A DNA stretch of 47,993 nucleotides from Candidatus Nanopelagicales bacterium (GCA_030830865.1 JAURME010000010.1:1-47993); one strand, 5' to 3'. Shown: positions 34,409-43,418, numbered from the stretch's first letter. Made by a program: numbers and translations. Notes: generated by a model from the letters alone, not told the origin.

Positions 34409-35736
34409 CCATCGATGTCTGGCTTCTCGTCCTCGCGCTCGTCCTCGTGCTGCTCTCCGGAACTCTCACCATGGCCGAGACCGCCGTCGGCCGCGTCAGC
34501 CGCGGTCAGGTTGATGAGCTGAGACGGGAGGGGAGCCGTCGAGCGGAGAACCTGATCAAGGTCCTCGATGATCGACCACGGCACGTCAATGTGCTGCTCT
34601 TCCTGTCCACCCTGTCGCGGGTCGCGGCCACGGTGATCGTGGGATACGTCTTCGTCGACGCGCTCGCCCTCAGGGGCGGGCAGTCCGTCGGACTCGCCCT
34701 GGTTGCGGCGATCGTCGTCATGGTCATCGCCTCCTACGTGATCGTGGGGGTGGCGGGTAACACGCTCGGCCGCCAGCATGCGATGCGCGTGGCCCTCGCA
34801 TCGGCGCGCACCACTCGGTTTCTCACCGCGGTCCTCGGCCCGCTCGCCACGCTGTTGATCCTGCTGGGCAACGCCCTCACACCGGGCAAGGGTTATCGGG
34901 ATGGCCCTTTCGCGAGCGAGGCGGACCTGCGGGAGCTCGTCGACCTCGCCGAGGCGGAGTCGCTGATCGAAGACGATGAGCGACAGATGATCCACTCCGT
35001 CTTCGAACTGGGTGACACCTTCGCCCGCGAGGTCATGGTGCCTCGCACGGAGATGATCTTCATCGAGCGCGGCAAGACGCTGCGCCAGGCCTTGTCCCTC
35101 GGGCTGCGGTCGGGGTTCTCGCGGATCCCGGTGATCGGGGAGAACGCGGACGACATCGTCGGGATCATCTACCTCAAGGATGTCGTTCGGCGCGTCTTCG
35201 AGCATCACGATGCCGAGACATCCGAGCGGGTCGAATCCCTCATGCGCACTCCGTACTTCGTCCCCGACAGCAAGCCGGCCGACTCCCTGCTGCGGGACAT
35301 GCAGTCAGCGCGCGTCCACATGGCCATCGTCGTCGACGAGTACGGCGGGACGGCCGGCCTGGTCACCATCGAGGACATCCTCGAGGAGATCGTCGGGGAG
35401 ATCGCTGATGAGTACGACACCGCGGCGCCAGAGGTCTCCCCTCTCGCGAACGGAGCCTTCCGGGTCATGGCGCGCATGCACGTCGATGACTTCGCTGAAC
35501 TGATCGACATCGAGGTCGACTCCGAGGAGGAGGGGGTCGACACGGTGCTCGGGCTCGTCGCCAAGCGCCTGGGCCGCGTTCCGATCCCCGGGGCGTCCGT
35601 GCAGATCGACGGCTGGCGACTGACGGCAGAGCAGGGCGCGGGTCGGCGCAACCGCATCGGCTCGGTGCTGGCCGAGCCCCTGGTCGCTCCCGACGAGGAT
35701 GAGACGACAGGCTCCGACGACGTTGATGAGTCCTAG
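34405..35736 (+). CDS. CNNM/CorC family membrane protein (hemolysin-like, DUF21-CBS)
   Basis: A 443-residue protein with a DUF21 transmembrane domain (about 1-190, helices LLVLALVLVLLSGTLTMAE, VNVLLFLSTLSRVAATVIVGYVF, LALVAAIVVMVIASYVIVGVAG), a pair of CBS domains (about 205-330; VMVPRTEMIFIERG, RVHMAIVVDEYGGTAGLVTIEDILEEIVGEI), and a CorC_HlyC C-terminal domain (350-430). Relatives transport or regulate magnesium and related cations. GTG 34405 overlaps the ybeY stop as GTGA; ATG 34393 is the ORF-track alternative, four codons earlier. The position between ybeY and era is conserved in actinobacteria. Confidence 0.92.
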   Translation: MTIDVWLLVLALVLVLLSGTLTMAETAVGRVSRGQVDELRREGSRRAENLIKVLDDRPRHVNVLLFLSTLSRVAATVIVGYVFVDALALRGGQSVGLALVAAIVVMVIASYVIVGVAGNTLGRQHAMRVALASARTTRFLTAVLGPLATLLILLGNALTPGKGYRDGPFASEADLRELVDLAEAESLIEDDERQMIHSVFELGDTFAREVMVPRTEMIFIERGKTLRQALSLGLRSGFSRIPVIGENADDIVGIIYLKDVVRRVFEHHDAETSERVESLMRTPYFVPDSKPADSLLRDMQSARVHMAIVVDEYGGTAGLVTIEDILEEIVGEIADEYDTAAPEVSPLANGAFRVMARMHVDDFAELIDIEVDSEEEGVDTVLGLVAKRLGRVPIPGASVQIDGWRLTAEQGAGRRNRIGSVLAEPLVAPDEDETTGSDDVDES

Positions 35737-35745
35737 GGCGCCAAG

Positions 35746-36660
35746 GTGACCGGCCAGGTGCGGGGAGCCGTCGCCGTCCTGCTCGCCGCGGCGCTGTTCG
35801 GCACGTCGGCCACCTCTCTTGCCCTGCTCACCCCCGAAGCTCCCGGCCCCAGCGTGGCCGCCATGCGACTGCTGGTCGGAGCCGTCGGCCTTGTCGTCGT
35901 CGTACTCGTGCGCGGGGGAGGCGCCGACCTGACCGCGCTATGGAAGCGGCCTGCCACATGGGTCATGGGGGGTGCGGTAGCGGGGTATCAGGCGTTCTTC
36001 TTCATGGGGACCGCCCGTGCTGGCGTGGCGGTGGGGACGTTGATCTCGCTGGCTGCCGCGCCCTTCCTCGCCGGGATCCTCGGGTGGGTCCTTCGCGAGG
36101 GTGCTCCCGGCTGGACGTGGGTGGTGTCGACGCTCGTCGCCGTATCGGGCCTGACGCTGCTGGTGTCGACCAACCTCGGCGTCGACGAGCCCGTCGGCAT
36201 GCTCTACTCCCTCGGGGCCGGTGTCTGCTACGCGATCTACACGGTCGTCGGGGTGCGTCTGTCCCGGGCGGGCCGGCCGGCGAGTTCCGTGCTCGCGGCC
36301 TCCTTCGCGATCGGTGCTGCGATCCTGCTTCCGGCAGCGGTCACGTCCGACTGGTGGTTCTCTGCGGGGGGTGTGGTCGAGGTGCTGTGGCTGGGACTGG
36401 TGACCACGACTGTCGCGTACCTGCTCTTCGGGGTCGGCCTGCGGACGCTCCAGCCCGGCCACATCGCAACGCTGAACCTGTTCGAGCCGGTCGTCGCCAC
36501 GATCCTCGGGGTCGTGGTGCTGGGTGAGGTGCTCGGCATGGCAGGGTGGGTGGGCACGCTGCTGGTGCTCGGTGCGCTGTCCCTGCTGGGGCTGTCGGAG
36601 GGACGCCGGTCGCGCGCGACGGGTCCGTCGGACCCGGCCGACGAGAGGATGAGCGTGTGA
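35746..36660 (+). CDS. EamA/DMT family transporter
   Basis: A 304-residue ten-helix transporter with two EamA repeats (AVLLAAALFGTSATSLALL...; GAGVCYAIYTVVGVRLSRAG...HIATLNLFEPVVATILGVVVLGEVLG). The GTG at 35746 follows CCAAG 9 nt after the CNNM stop and the end overlaps era, so it is embedded in the phoH-ybeY-era operon. The substrate is unknown. It is not closely alike in sequence to the transporter at 12516, though of the same superfamily. An insertion between the CNNM gene and era is not the usual order, which suggests a lineage-specific addition. Confidence 0.88.
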   Translation: MTGQVRGAVAVLLAAALFGTSATSLALLTPEAPGPSVAAMRLLVGAVGLVVVVLVRGGGADLTALWKRPATWVMGGAVAGYQAFFFMGTARAGVAVGTLISLAAAPFLAGILGWVLREGAPGWTWVVSTLVAVSGLTLLVSTNLGVDEPVGMLYSLGAGVCYAIYTVVGVRLSRAGRPASSVLAASFAIGAAILLPAAVTSDWWFSAGGVVEVLWLGLVTTTVAYLLFGVGLRTLQPGHIATLNLFEPVVATILGVVVLGEVLGMAGWVGTLLVLGALSLLGLSEGRRSRATGPSDPADERMSV

Positions 36661-37571
36661 CCTTCCGCAGCGGTTTTGCCTGCCTGGTGGGACGGCCCAA
36701 TGCCGGCAAGTCGACACTGACCAACGCGATGGTGGGGCGCAAGGTCGCCATCACCTCCGATCGGCCGCAGACCACCCGCCGGGTTCTGCGGGGCATCGTG
36801 AATCGTCCCGACGGGCAGCTCATCATGGTCGACACGCCCGGCCTGCATCGTCCACGGACGCTGCTGGGGGAGCGGCTCAACGATCAGGTCCGCGAGACCT
36901 GGTCAACCGTCGATGTCGTCGGCCTGTGCATCCCGGCGGATCAGGCGGTGGGGCCCGGGGACCGCTTCATCGCGACGGAGCTCGCGGAGATGCGCAACCG
37001 CCCCGTCGTCGCCGTCGTCACCAAGACCGACACGGTCAGCCGTGAGACCGTCGCCGAGCGGCTCATGCAGGTGACCGAACTGGGTCAGGAGACCGGCGTG
37101 GACTGGGTCGAGGTCGTCCCGGTGTCGGCCCGAGAGGGGGCAAACGTCGACCTGCTGGTCGACCGCCTCATCGCGCACCTTCCCGAGGGTCCCGTCCTCT
37201 TCCCTGAAGGGCACGACGAGGCGACCACCGATGAGATCGCGATTGCCGAGCTCATCCGCGAGGCCGCGCTCGAGGGGGTGCAGGACGAACTTCCCCACTC
37301 GATCGCCGTCGTGGTCGAGGAGATCGAGCCACGCGAGGACCGCCCCGCCGATCGCCCACTGACCGACGTGCGGGCCAGCCTTTTCGTCGAGCGCGACTCG
37401 CAGAAGGCGATCGTCATCGGCAAGGCCGGGTCACGCCTCAAGGAGGTCGGGACGAAGGCCCGCAAGGAGATCCAGGAACTGCTGGGCACCCCGGTGTTCC
37501 TCGACATCCGGGTCAAGGTCGCCAAAGACTGGCAGAAGGACCCTAAGCAGCTCCGCCGCCTCGGCTTCTGA
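36657..37571 (+). CDS. era: GTPase Era
   Basis: A 304-residue GTPase for 16S rRNA processing and 30S assembly. The G domain has CLVGRPNAGKSTLTNAMVGRKVAITSDRPQTTRRVLRG, VDTPGLHRPR and TKTD; the C-terminal KH domain contains RDSQKAIVIGKAGSRLKEVGTKARKEIQELLGTPVFLDIRVKVAKDWQKD. The GTG at 36657 overlaps the preceding stop as GTGA; the ORF-track start lies in the EamA shadow. It ends 8 nt before the convergent transporter gene. Length is normal. Confidence 0.96.
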   Translation: MTFRSGFACLVGRPNAGKSTLTNAMVGRKVAITSDRPQTTRRVLRGIVNRPDGQLIMVDTPGLHRPRTLLGERLNDQVRETWSTVDVVGLCIPADQAVGPGDRFIATELAEMRNRPVVAVVTKTDTVSRETVAERLMQVTELGQETGVDWVEVVPVSAREGANVDLLVDRLIAHLPEGPVLFPEGHDEATTDEIAIAELIREAALEGVQDELPHSIAVVVEEIEPREDRPADRPLTDVRASLFVERDSQKAIVIGKAGSRLKEVGTKARKEIQELLGTPVFLDIRVKVAKDWQKDPKQLRRLGF

Positions 37572-37575
37572 CCCG

Positions 37576-37607
37576 CCACTCAACGAGGACGGATCTCCGC
37601 TGAGTGG
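37576..37607. terminator. Possible hairpin between era and the convergent transporter gene
   Basis: CCACTCA pairs with TGAGTGG around an 18-nt loop, spanning the stop of the minus-strand gene. The stem is short, so it is a weak bidirectional terminator candidate. Confidence 0.3.
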
Positions 37608-38794
37608 TGCACGTCGTAGCGCTGACCGTAGGTCTCCGTCACGGCGATGATGATCGCGGCCAGTGGAATGCCGATGATGGCGCCGATGGCTCCGAAAAGA
37701 GCAGCTCCGATGAACACCGAAGCGAGCGCCACCCCGGAGTTGATGTCCATGGTTTTGGTGGAGATGCGCGGGGTGAGAACGTAATTCTCGATCTGCTGGT
37801 AGACGGTGGCGAACAGGACGATCCACAGGATGTCGAGCGGGTCGTCGAAGGCAGCGAAGAGGGCGGGCAGGGCCACGCCGATGTAGGTGCCGATCGTCGG
37901 GATGAACTGGCTCACCACGCCGGCGAAGATGCCCATCGGCAGCCAGTAGGGGATGTCGATGAACGCGAAGAACGCGGCGTGGAAGATGGCCGAGATGGTC
38001 GCCAGGAAGAGTTTCGAGATGACGAACCCACCGGCTTTCTGGACCGAGATCTCCCATACGTTCAGGAACACCGCCTGGCGCGAGGGCTTGAGCCACGAGG
38101 CGATCCAACGGCGGATCGACGGGCCGTTGGCAGCGAAGTAGAACGAGAACACCACCACCATCAGGAAGTTGAAGACGACTCCGATCACGCTGGTGACGAA
38201 GCCCAGGATCCCGCCGGCGAGGTAGGACGCGATCTCGGTGATCTGCTGCGTGGTGAGGTTCAGTCCTTGAGTCAGTGCGATGGGGTCGATCTCGGCGTTG
38301 AAGCTGTCATTGAGCCAGGCCGTGATGTCCAAGGCCAGGGCCGGCAGGGCCAGGATCAGCTCGGTGACCTGCTCGGCGAAGACGCTGCCCAGCAGCCAGA
38401 TGAACAGCCCGATGAGGGCGAGCGATGCCACCGCCACGATGGTCGTACCCAGCGCTCGTGGGACGCCGCGCCGGGCCAGGCCGGTGACCAGTGGGTCGAC
38501 GGAGATGGCGATGAGCCAGGCCAGCAGCAGGTTGAAAAGGAATCCACCGAGCAGGCCCCAGGCGTGGTTGATCACCTGAAGCGCGATGACGGCGACGACG
38601 ACCATCACCAGGACCTTGCGCAGCCAGCGCGAGTCGGCCGCGACCAGTACGGGCGCGCGGGAGCCGTCCTCGCTGATGCTCCCCGTCGGGGGGGTGTCAG
38701 CCTCGTCTGAGGGGGACTCCACTGGATCGGCGAGGTCCTCAGATGGCTCCTCGGCGCGCGCAGGCCCGGGGATCGTCGGATCCGAGCCGCTCAT
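37580..38794 (-). CDS. AI-2E (PerM) family transporter
   Basis: A 404-residue membrane protein. The first 75 residues are acidic and disordered (PGPARAEEPSEDLADPVESPSDEADTPP); about eight helices of the AI-2E/PerM family follow. The typical late block GVVSQFIPTIGTYIGVALPALFAAFDDPLDILWIVLFATVYQQIENYVLTP precedes NSGVALASVFIGAALFGAIGAIIGIPLAAIIIAV. Relatives export AI-2 or act as sodium/proton antiporters, so no substrate is assigned. ATG 38794 (MSGSDPT) is chosen over the ORF-track start because TAGATT lies 7 nt upstream and the extension would overlap recO. It faces recO across 15 nt. Confidence 0.9.
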   Translation of the reverse strand: MSGSDPTIPGPARAEEPSEDLADPVESPSDEADTPPTGSISEDGSRAPVLVAADSRWLRKVLVMVVVAVIALQVINHAWGLLGGFLFNLLLAWLIAISVDPLVTGLARRGVPRALGTTIVAVASLALIGLFIWLLGSVFAEQVTELILALPALALDITAWLNDSFNAEIDPIALTQGLNLTTQQITEIASYLAGGILGFVTSVIGVVFNFLMVVVFSFYFAANGPSIRRWIASWLKPSRQAVFLNVWEISVQKAGGFVISKLFLATISAIFHAAFFAFIDIPYWLPMGIFAGVVSQFIPTIGTYIGVALPALFAAFDDPLDILWIVLFATVYQQIENYVLTPRISTKTMDINSGVALASVFIGAALFGAIGAIIGIPLAAIIIAVTETYGQRYDVHHSAEIRPR

Positions 38795-38797
38795 ACG

Positions 38798-38811
38798 TAA
38801 GAATCTAGCGT
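38798..38811. promoter_or_regulatory. Overlapping divergent -10 elements
   Basis: On the minus strand TAGATT (38802-38807) lies 7 nt before the transporter ATG at 38794. On the plus strand TAAGAAT (38798-38804) ends 5 nt before the recO GTG at 38810. Both promoters occupy the same bases, so the two genes may compete for RNA polymerase. Confidence 0.4.
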
Positions 38812-39547
38812 GCCCGTGTACCGAGATGAGGCGATTGTGCTGCGCGCCCAGAAGCTCGGCGAGGCTGATCGGATCGTCACTCTCCTGACTCGCGAACACG
38901 GCCGGGTGCGGTGTGTGGCGCGAGGGGTACGGAAGACGACAAGTCGGATCGGCTCACGTCTGGAGCCCTTCGGGCACGTGGACGTCCAGCTGTACGAGGG
39001 ACGCAACCTGGACACCGTCACCCAGGTCGAGTCGATCGAGTCGCACGGCGCCCGGTTGTCCGCCGACTACGCGCGTTACACCGCCGGCACGGCGATGCTC
39101 GAGACCGCCGAGCGTCTGACGCCCGAGGAGCGTGAGCCCTCGCTGTCGCAGTACGCCCTCCTGGTCTCCGGGCTGCGGTCTCTCGTCACCGGGGAGCACG
39201 ATGCCGGACTGACGCTCGATGCCTACCTCCTGCGCTCCCTCGCCATCGCCGGATGGTCGCCCTCCTTCGCCGACTGTGCCAAGTGTGGGGAGCCCGGACC
39301 GCATCGGGCATTCTCCATCGTGTCCGGTGGCGTGGTGTGCCCCTCCTGCCGTCCCCCCGGGTCCGCCGCTCCCAACGAGTCCACGGTAGAGCTGCTCGGC
39401 GCCCTGCTCAGTGGTGACTGGACCGTTGCGGATGCCAGCGAGCCACGGGACCGCCGGGATGCCAGCGGGCTGATCGCCGCATTCCTCCAGTGGCACCTCG
39501 AGCGCGGACTGCGCTCCCTCCCGCTCGTCGATCGTTCCGGTCGGTAG
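38810..39547 (+). CDS. recO: DNA repair protein RecO
   Basis: A 245-residue RecF-pathway mediator that loads RecA onto SSB-coated DNA. It starts [31 protein letters not shown], followed by the OB fold, [27 protein letters not shown], the zinc finger CAKCG...CPSC, and [24 protein letters not shown]. The GTG at 38810 gives the Mxx-YRD N-terminus seen in other actinobacteria. No ribosome binding site is visible, in keeping with a leaderless start. It is followed 26 nt later by uppS, the usual order. Confidence 0.96.
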   Translation: MPVYRDEAIVLRAQKLGEADRIVTLLTREHGRVRCVARGVRKTTSRIGSRLEPFGHVDVQLYEGRNLDTVTQVESIESHGARLSADYARYTAGTAMLETAERLTPEEREPSLSQYALLVSGLRSLVTGEHDAGLTLDAYLLRSLAIAGWSPSFADCAKCGEPGPHRAFSIVSGGVVCPSCRPPGSAAPNESTVELLGALLSGDWTVADASEPRDRRDASGLIAAFLQWHLERGLRSLPLVDRSGR

Positions 39548-39573
39548 CCGCCACGAGGGTGCAGGATGAGCCC

Positions 39574-40374
39574 ATGGCCCGCCGAGCACCCGTCCGCACC
39601 CCCTCGCCCCATCCGAGTGGCGCGCAGCCTCCCGCGCTCCCCAAGGACCTCATCCCCAGGCACGTGGCGATCGTCATGGACGGCAATGGCCGTTGGGCCA
39701 AGGAGCGCGGACTTCCGCGCACGGCTGGGCACGAGGCGGGTGAGGCCAGCCTGTTCGACTGTGTCGAGGGAGCGCTCGAACTGGGCATCCAGTGGATCAG
39801 TGCCTACGCCTTCTCGACGGAGAACTGGAAGCGTTCTCCCGATGAGGTGCGCTTTCTCATGGGCTTCAACCGCGACGTCATCCGTCGCCGCCGCGACGAG
39901 ATGAACGACCTCGGCGTGCGGGTGCGATGGGCCGGTCGTCGTCCGAAGCTGTGGCGCAGCGTCATCAAGGAGCTCGAGGAGGCCGAGGAGCTCACCAAGA
40001 GCAACACGCGGCTCACGCTGACCATGTGTGTGAACTACGGAGGACGGGCCGAGATAGCTGACGCCGCTGCCGCCATGGCGCGCGACGTCAAGGCCGGGCG
40101 CTTGGATCCGGATTCCATCAACGAGCGGATGTTCCACCGCTACCTCGACGAGCCGGATATGCCCGACGTCGACCTCTTCGTCCGATCCTCGGGGGAGCAG
40201 CGCACCAGCAACTTCCTCCTCTGGGAGTCGGCGTACGCCGAGCTGGTCTTCCTCGACACCCTGTGGCCGGACTTCGACCGGCGCCATCTGTGGCATGCCT
40301 GCGAGATCTACGCGTCCCGTGATCGCCGCTACGGCGGGGCTGCGCCGAATCCGCCTTCCCCGTCAGGGGGCTGA
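39574..40374 (+). CDS. uppS: Isoprenyl transferase (undecaprenyl/decaprenyl diphosphate synthase family)
   Basis: A 266-residue cis-prenyltransferase that makes the lipid carrier for cell wall synthesis. It shows [52 protein letters not shown] and [24 protein letters not shown] basic, proline-rich N-terminal extension of about 30 residues precedes the catalytic core. ATG 39574 is close to an AGGA; the ORF track begins in the recO shadow. The final 12 nt overlap the convergent zur gene. The chain length of the product cannot be read from the sequence. Confidence 0.95.
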   Translation: MARRAPVRTPSPHPSGAQPPALPKDLIPRHVAIVMDGNGRWAKERGLPRTAGHEAGEASLFDCVEGALELGIQWISAYAFSTENWKRSPDEVRFLMGFNRDVIRRRRDEMNDLGVRVRWAGRRPKLWRSVIKELEEAEELTKSNTRLTLTMCVNYGGRAEIADAAAAMARDVKAGRLDPDSINERMFHRYLDEPDMPDVDLFVRSSGEQRTSNFLLWESAYAELVFLDTLWPDFDRRHLWHACEIYASRDRRYGGAAPNPPSPSGG

Positions 40375-40773
40375 ACCGCACTCAGGGCAGAGGCCGAACA
40401 GCTCGAGGGTATGGCTCACGTCGGTGAATCCGTGGTCAGCAGCGACGGAATCAGCCCAACGCTCCACCGCGGGACCCTCGACCTCCACGGTGCGTCCGCA
40501 CTGACGGCAGACGAGATGGTGATGGTGGGTACCGCTGCATCGCCGGTACACACTCTCGCCGTCCTCCCGGACGATGACGTCCACTTCATCAGCCTCGGCC
40601 AGCGCAGTGAGTGTCCGGTACACGGTGGTCAGGCCGACGGTGACGCCTCCTTGGCGCAGGTAGTCGTGGATCTCCTGCGTCGACCTGAACTCGTCGAGCT
40701 CGTCGAGCGCGGTGATGACGGCGGTGCGCTGCCGCGTTGATCGGATACCGATGCCGGTGCGCTCAGTGGCCAC
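40363..40773 (-). CDS. zur: Zinc uptake regulator Zur (Fur family)
   Basis: A 136-residue Fur-family repressor. The winged helix is [55 protein letters not shown]. The metal sites are the [13 protein letters not shown] block and the C-terminal CPEC, with a regulatory histidine in [12 protein letters not shown]. It matches mycobacterial FurB/Zur closely. It is the last gene of the znuABC-zur operon and overlaps znuC by 11 nt. GTG 40773 after CGGAG is preferred; ATG 40803 would add 10 residues (mostly Thr) and the ORF-track start 27. A Zur box lies in the operon promoter, so it represses its own operon. Confidence 0.94.
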   Translation of the reverse strand: MATERTGIGIRSTRQRTAVITALDELDEFRSTQEIHDYLRQGGVTVGLTTVYRTLTALAEADEVDVIVREDGESVYRRCSGTHHHHLVCRQCGRTVEVEGPAVERWADSVAADHGFTDVSHTLELFGLCPECGSAP

Positions 40774-41557
40774 GGCCGTCTCCGTGGTCGTGATCGTGGT
40801 CATGATGCTCGGTCGGCAGGAGCGGAGCGTCGCCGTCGAGGTCGTGGAGCGCACCCAGTCCGTAGGCCTCTGCGAGGTTCGCCTGTGTGAGGACCTCCTC
40901 GGGCCGTCCGCTGGCGATGACCCGGCCTCCAGTGAGGATCACATGGTCCGCGGCCTGAGCCTCCTCAAGGTCGTGGGTGGTGAGGATGACGGAGCAGCCG
41001 TGCTGGGGCTCGTCATGGATGATCGCGTCGATGGTCTTGGCTGACGTGATGTCCAGCCCGGTCAGCGGCTCGTCGAGCAGGAGCAGGGTGTGGTCCTGGG
41101 CGATGCCCTGTGCGACGTAGACCCTCTGCCGCTGGCCACCGGACAGCTCCGTCAGGTGTCGGCGCGAGAGGTGGGCGATGTCGAGACGCTCCATGGCGGC
41201 ACGGACCCGCTCCCGGTCTCGCGACGATGGGCGTCGCAGGAAGCCCATGGTCGGGTAGCGGCCCATCATGACCGCCTCCTCGACCGTCAGAGGTGATCCC
41301 TTCTGCGGGGTGGAGTACTGCAGCACGTACGCGATCTGCGGCTGACTTCGCTGGGGAGTGGCGCCGAGGACGGACAGCGATCCGCTGTCGATGGGAAGAA
41401 GCCCGGCGATCGCATGGAGGAGCGTTGACTTGCCGGAGCCGTTGGGGCCGATGACCGCGGTGATCGACCCGGGCGGCACGGTGAAGTCCGACTCCCGCAG
41501 GGCGACCGTGTCGCCGCGCGAGACGACGACATGACGGCCGGCAACGGCATCAGGCAT
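40763..41557 (-). CDS. znuC: Zinc ABC transporter ATP-binding protein
   Basis: A 264-residue ABC ATPase. It has Walker A GPNGSGKSTLL, Q-loop YVLQYSTPQKG, signature LSGGQRQRVYVAQGIAQ, Walker B LLLLDEPLTGLD and an H-loop TTHD. The C-terminus carries a His/Asp tail ([14 protein letters not shown]) that is unusual on the ATPase subunit and could bind zinc. ATG 41557 (MPDAVAGRH) overlaps the permease stop; the ORF-track start is seven codons upstream. It sits second to last in the znuA-znuB-znuC-zur operon. Confidence 0.93.
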   Translation of the reverse strand: MPDAVAGRHVVVSRGDTVALRESDFTVPPGSITAVIGPNGSGKSTLLHAIAGLLPIDSGSLSVLGATPQRSQPQIAYVLQYSTPQKGSPLTVEEAVMMGRYPTMGFLRRPSSRDRERVRAAMERLDIAHLSRRHLTELSGGQRQRVYVAQGIAQDHTLLLLDEPLTGLDITSAKTIDAIIHDEPQHGCSVILTTHDLEEAQAADHVILTGGRVIASGRPEEVLTQANLAEAYGLGALHDLDGDAPLLPTEHHDHDHDHGDGRGH

Positions 41558-42392
41558 GGCCGACCTCCTCGAGGACACGACGCGGGGCCAGCCGGGTGAT
41601 GCCGAGGACGATGAAGAACAGCACGATCGGGACGATCGCCATGGTCGCGGAGCCGGCGGTGCCGAGGTGATAGCTCAACGTGAGACCGAACCACACAGAG
41701 AACAGTCCGATGACCGCGGCGTACACCATCATGCGCGGCACGGTGCGAGCCAGAAGGCTTGCCGTCGCCGGAGGCCCGACCAGGAGTCCGAAGACGAGCA
41801 GCGTTCCCACGGACTGGTAGCTCCCGATCACTGCTGCCGCGATGAGGACGAGCAGTGCTGCATGCGTGCGGCGTGGCCTCATGCCCAGCAGTTCGGCCTT
41901 CTCGGAGTTGAAGCTCATAGCGAGCAAGGGGCGGTACAAGGCCACGGTGACGGCGACGACGATCACCGTCAACGCCGCCTGCCAGGCGAGGTCGGAGGCC
42001 GTGACGCCAAGTGCGTCCCCGAACAGGATGCTGGTCAGGCTTCCGCTGTAACTGTCCAGGCGAGAGATGATGACCACGCCGAGGGCCAGCATGCCCACGA
42101 ACAGCAGGCCGATGGACGTGTCCTCGCTGAGGGCTGTCTGGCGGTGCACCATCTCGATGGCCGCGACCATGATCGCGGCAGCCACGGCGGCGCCGATGAT
42201 CGGATTGATGTCGAGGACGACTGCTGCAGCGATGCCTGGCACCACTCCGTGGACGAAGGCGTCCCCGAAGAAGCTCATGCCGCGCAGGACCAACCACGTG
42301 CCGACCACGGACGTCATGAGGGCCGCCAGTGCCCCGCCGAGAAGGGCGCGCTGCTGGAAGGCCAGCGCGAAGGGCTCGAGGAACCAGTCCAT
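41550..42392 (-). CDS. znuB: Zinc ABC transporter permease
   Basis: A 280-residue ABC-3 family permease with about eight hydrophobic helices. Typical blocks are VGTWLVLRGMSFFGDAFVHGVVPGIAAA, DTSIGLLFVGMLALGVVIIS, ILFGDALGVTASD and SVGTLLVFGLLVGPPATASLLA. It forms the membrane channel of the zinc importer. It starts 4 nt after the znuA stop and overlaps znuC by 8 nt, so the three are tightly coupled. Confidence 0.94.
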   Translation of the reverse strand: MDWFLEPFALAFQQRALLGGALAALMTSVVGTWLVLRGMSFFGDAFVHGVVPGIAAAVVLDINPIIGAAVAAAIMVAAIEMVHRQTALSEDTSIGLLFVGMLALGVVIISRLDSYSGSLTSILFGDALGVTASDLAWQAALTVIVVAVTVALYRPLLAMSFNSEKAELLGMRPRRTHAALLVLIAAAVIGSYQSVGTLLVFGLLVGPPATASLLARTVPRMMVYAAVIGLFSVWFGLTLSYHLGTAGSATMAIVPIVLFFIVLGITRLAPRRVLEEVGHA

Positions 42393-42396
42393 GACC

Positions 42397-43356
42397 TCAG
42401 CGCGCCTCAGGGCTCAGGGCGTCGGCGATGAGGGCGGCGTCCGTCTGCATCATGGAGATGTAGTCCTCGGCGCCTGATCCCGGCTCGCCGACGCTGCCGA
42501 CGTACAACTGGACGACCTCGATGGGCCGACCGACCTCGGAAGCCACGGCATCAGCCAGCGTCGTGGAGTCGGCGGTGTTGGCGAAGATCGCTGGCGCGTC
42601 CTCCGTCCGGATCGTGGCGACAAGGCTGGCAAGGTCCGCACTGCTGGGCTCAGCCAGCGTGCTTCCACCGGGGATGACCGTGCCGGCGATCTCGTAGCCG
42701 TAGGCCTCTGCGAGGTAGCCCAGCGCATCGTGGTCGGTGACGAGGATGCGTCGGTCGGCGGGCACGGACTCCAGTGTCGCGCGGACACCCGACTCCGCGC
42801 TGCGGATCCCGTCAGCGACCTGCGTGCCGCACTCCGCATAGGCAGTGTTGCCACCTTCGGCCAGAGCGTCGCCGATGATCTCTGCCGCGGTGGCCATGCG
42901 GGCCATGTCGAACCACACGTGCGGATCCTCGCTGCCGTGCTCGTCGGCATGGTCAGCCTGATCGTCGGCGTGGGCTCCGAAGGGGAGGGGGTCCAACCTC
43001 TCGCCCACGGCTAGGACCGTGGCTCCGTCCGACACAGCGTTGTCGAGCGAGTCCGTGAGACCGGCCTCGAGCCCGATGCCGTTGGTGATGACCAGGTCGG
43101 CGGAGACGAGCTGCGCCACCTGCTGGGACGACGGTGCGAAGTCGTGAGGGTCGGTTCCGATGGGCATGAGCGTGGTGACGGTCGCCTCGGGATCGGCGCA
43201 GGCCGCGATGTCCGAGGTGATGCTGCCGAGGATCGTCGTCGTGGTGACGATCGACGTCCCGCTGGGGGCGTCGCCGGCCGATTCGCCGGCGGAGCAGGCC
43301 GTCAGGGATGCCGTGGCCAGTACCGCAACGAGGGCCAGGACCGGGGCTGCTCGCAT
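42397..43356 (-). CDS. znuA: Zinc-binding lipoprotein of the ABC importer
   Basis: A 319-residue cluster A-I substrate-binding protein. The first 21 residues are a lipoprotein signal with lipobox LTAC. Metal ligands fit the family: PIGTDPHDFAPS (His), PHVWFD (His), TDHDALGYLAEAYG (His) and ANTADSTTLADAVA (acidic). A histidine/acid-rich loop (GAHADDQADHADEHGSEDPH) before the second ligand is typical of ZnuA. It is the first gene of the operon, with a leaderless start 6 nt after the -10 element and a Zur box over the promoter. Zinc rather than manganese is supported by the loop and by the operator. Confidence 0.94.
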   Translation of the reverse strand: MRAAPVLALVAVLATASLTACSAGESAGDAPSGTSIVTTTTILGSITSDIAACADPEATVTTLMPIGTDPHDFAPSSQQVAQLVSADLVITNGIGLEAGLTDSLDNAVSDGATVLAVGERLDPLPFGAHADDQADHADEHGSEDPHVWFDMARMATAAEIIGDALAEGGNTAYAECGTQVADGIRSAESGVRATLESVPADRRILVTDHDALGYLAEAYGYEIAGTVIPGGSTLAEPSSADLASLVATIRTEDAPAIFANTADSTTLADAVASEVGRPIEVVQLYVGSVGEPGSGAEDYISMMQTDAALIADALSPEAR

Positions 43357-43362
43357 GCCTTG

Positions 43363-43391
43363 AGCCTAGGGTTAATGAAAATGACTGTCAA
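43363..43391 (-). promoter_or_regulatory. znuA operon promoter
   Basis: On the minus strand TTGACA, exactly 17 nt, TAGGCT, then 6 nt to the znuA ATG. It is the best full promoter in the window, and the transcript would be leaderless. Confidence 0.8.
43376..43390 (-). promoter_or_regulatory. Zur box
   Basis: TGAAAATGACTGTCA (plus-strand reading) is an imperfect inverted repeat resembling the actinobacterial Zur site TGAAAATnATTTTCA; the left half is exact and the right half has two changes. It covers the -35 element and spacer of the znuA promoter, so bound Zur would block RNA polymerase. Confidence 0.75.
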
Positions 43392-43418
43392 TTCCGTCAG
43401 AGGTCGGGGTCAAGGTGA

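Noticed and set aside
37604-38710. 368-aa plus-strand ORF opposite the AI-2E gene
   Set aside because: Asp/Glu/Gly/His-rich shadow of a membrane protein gene.
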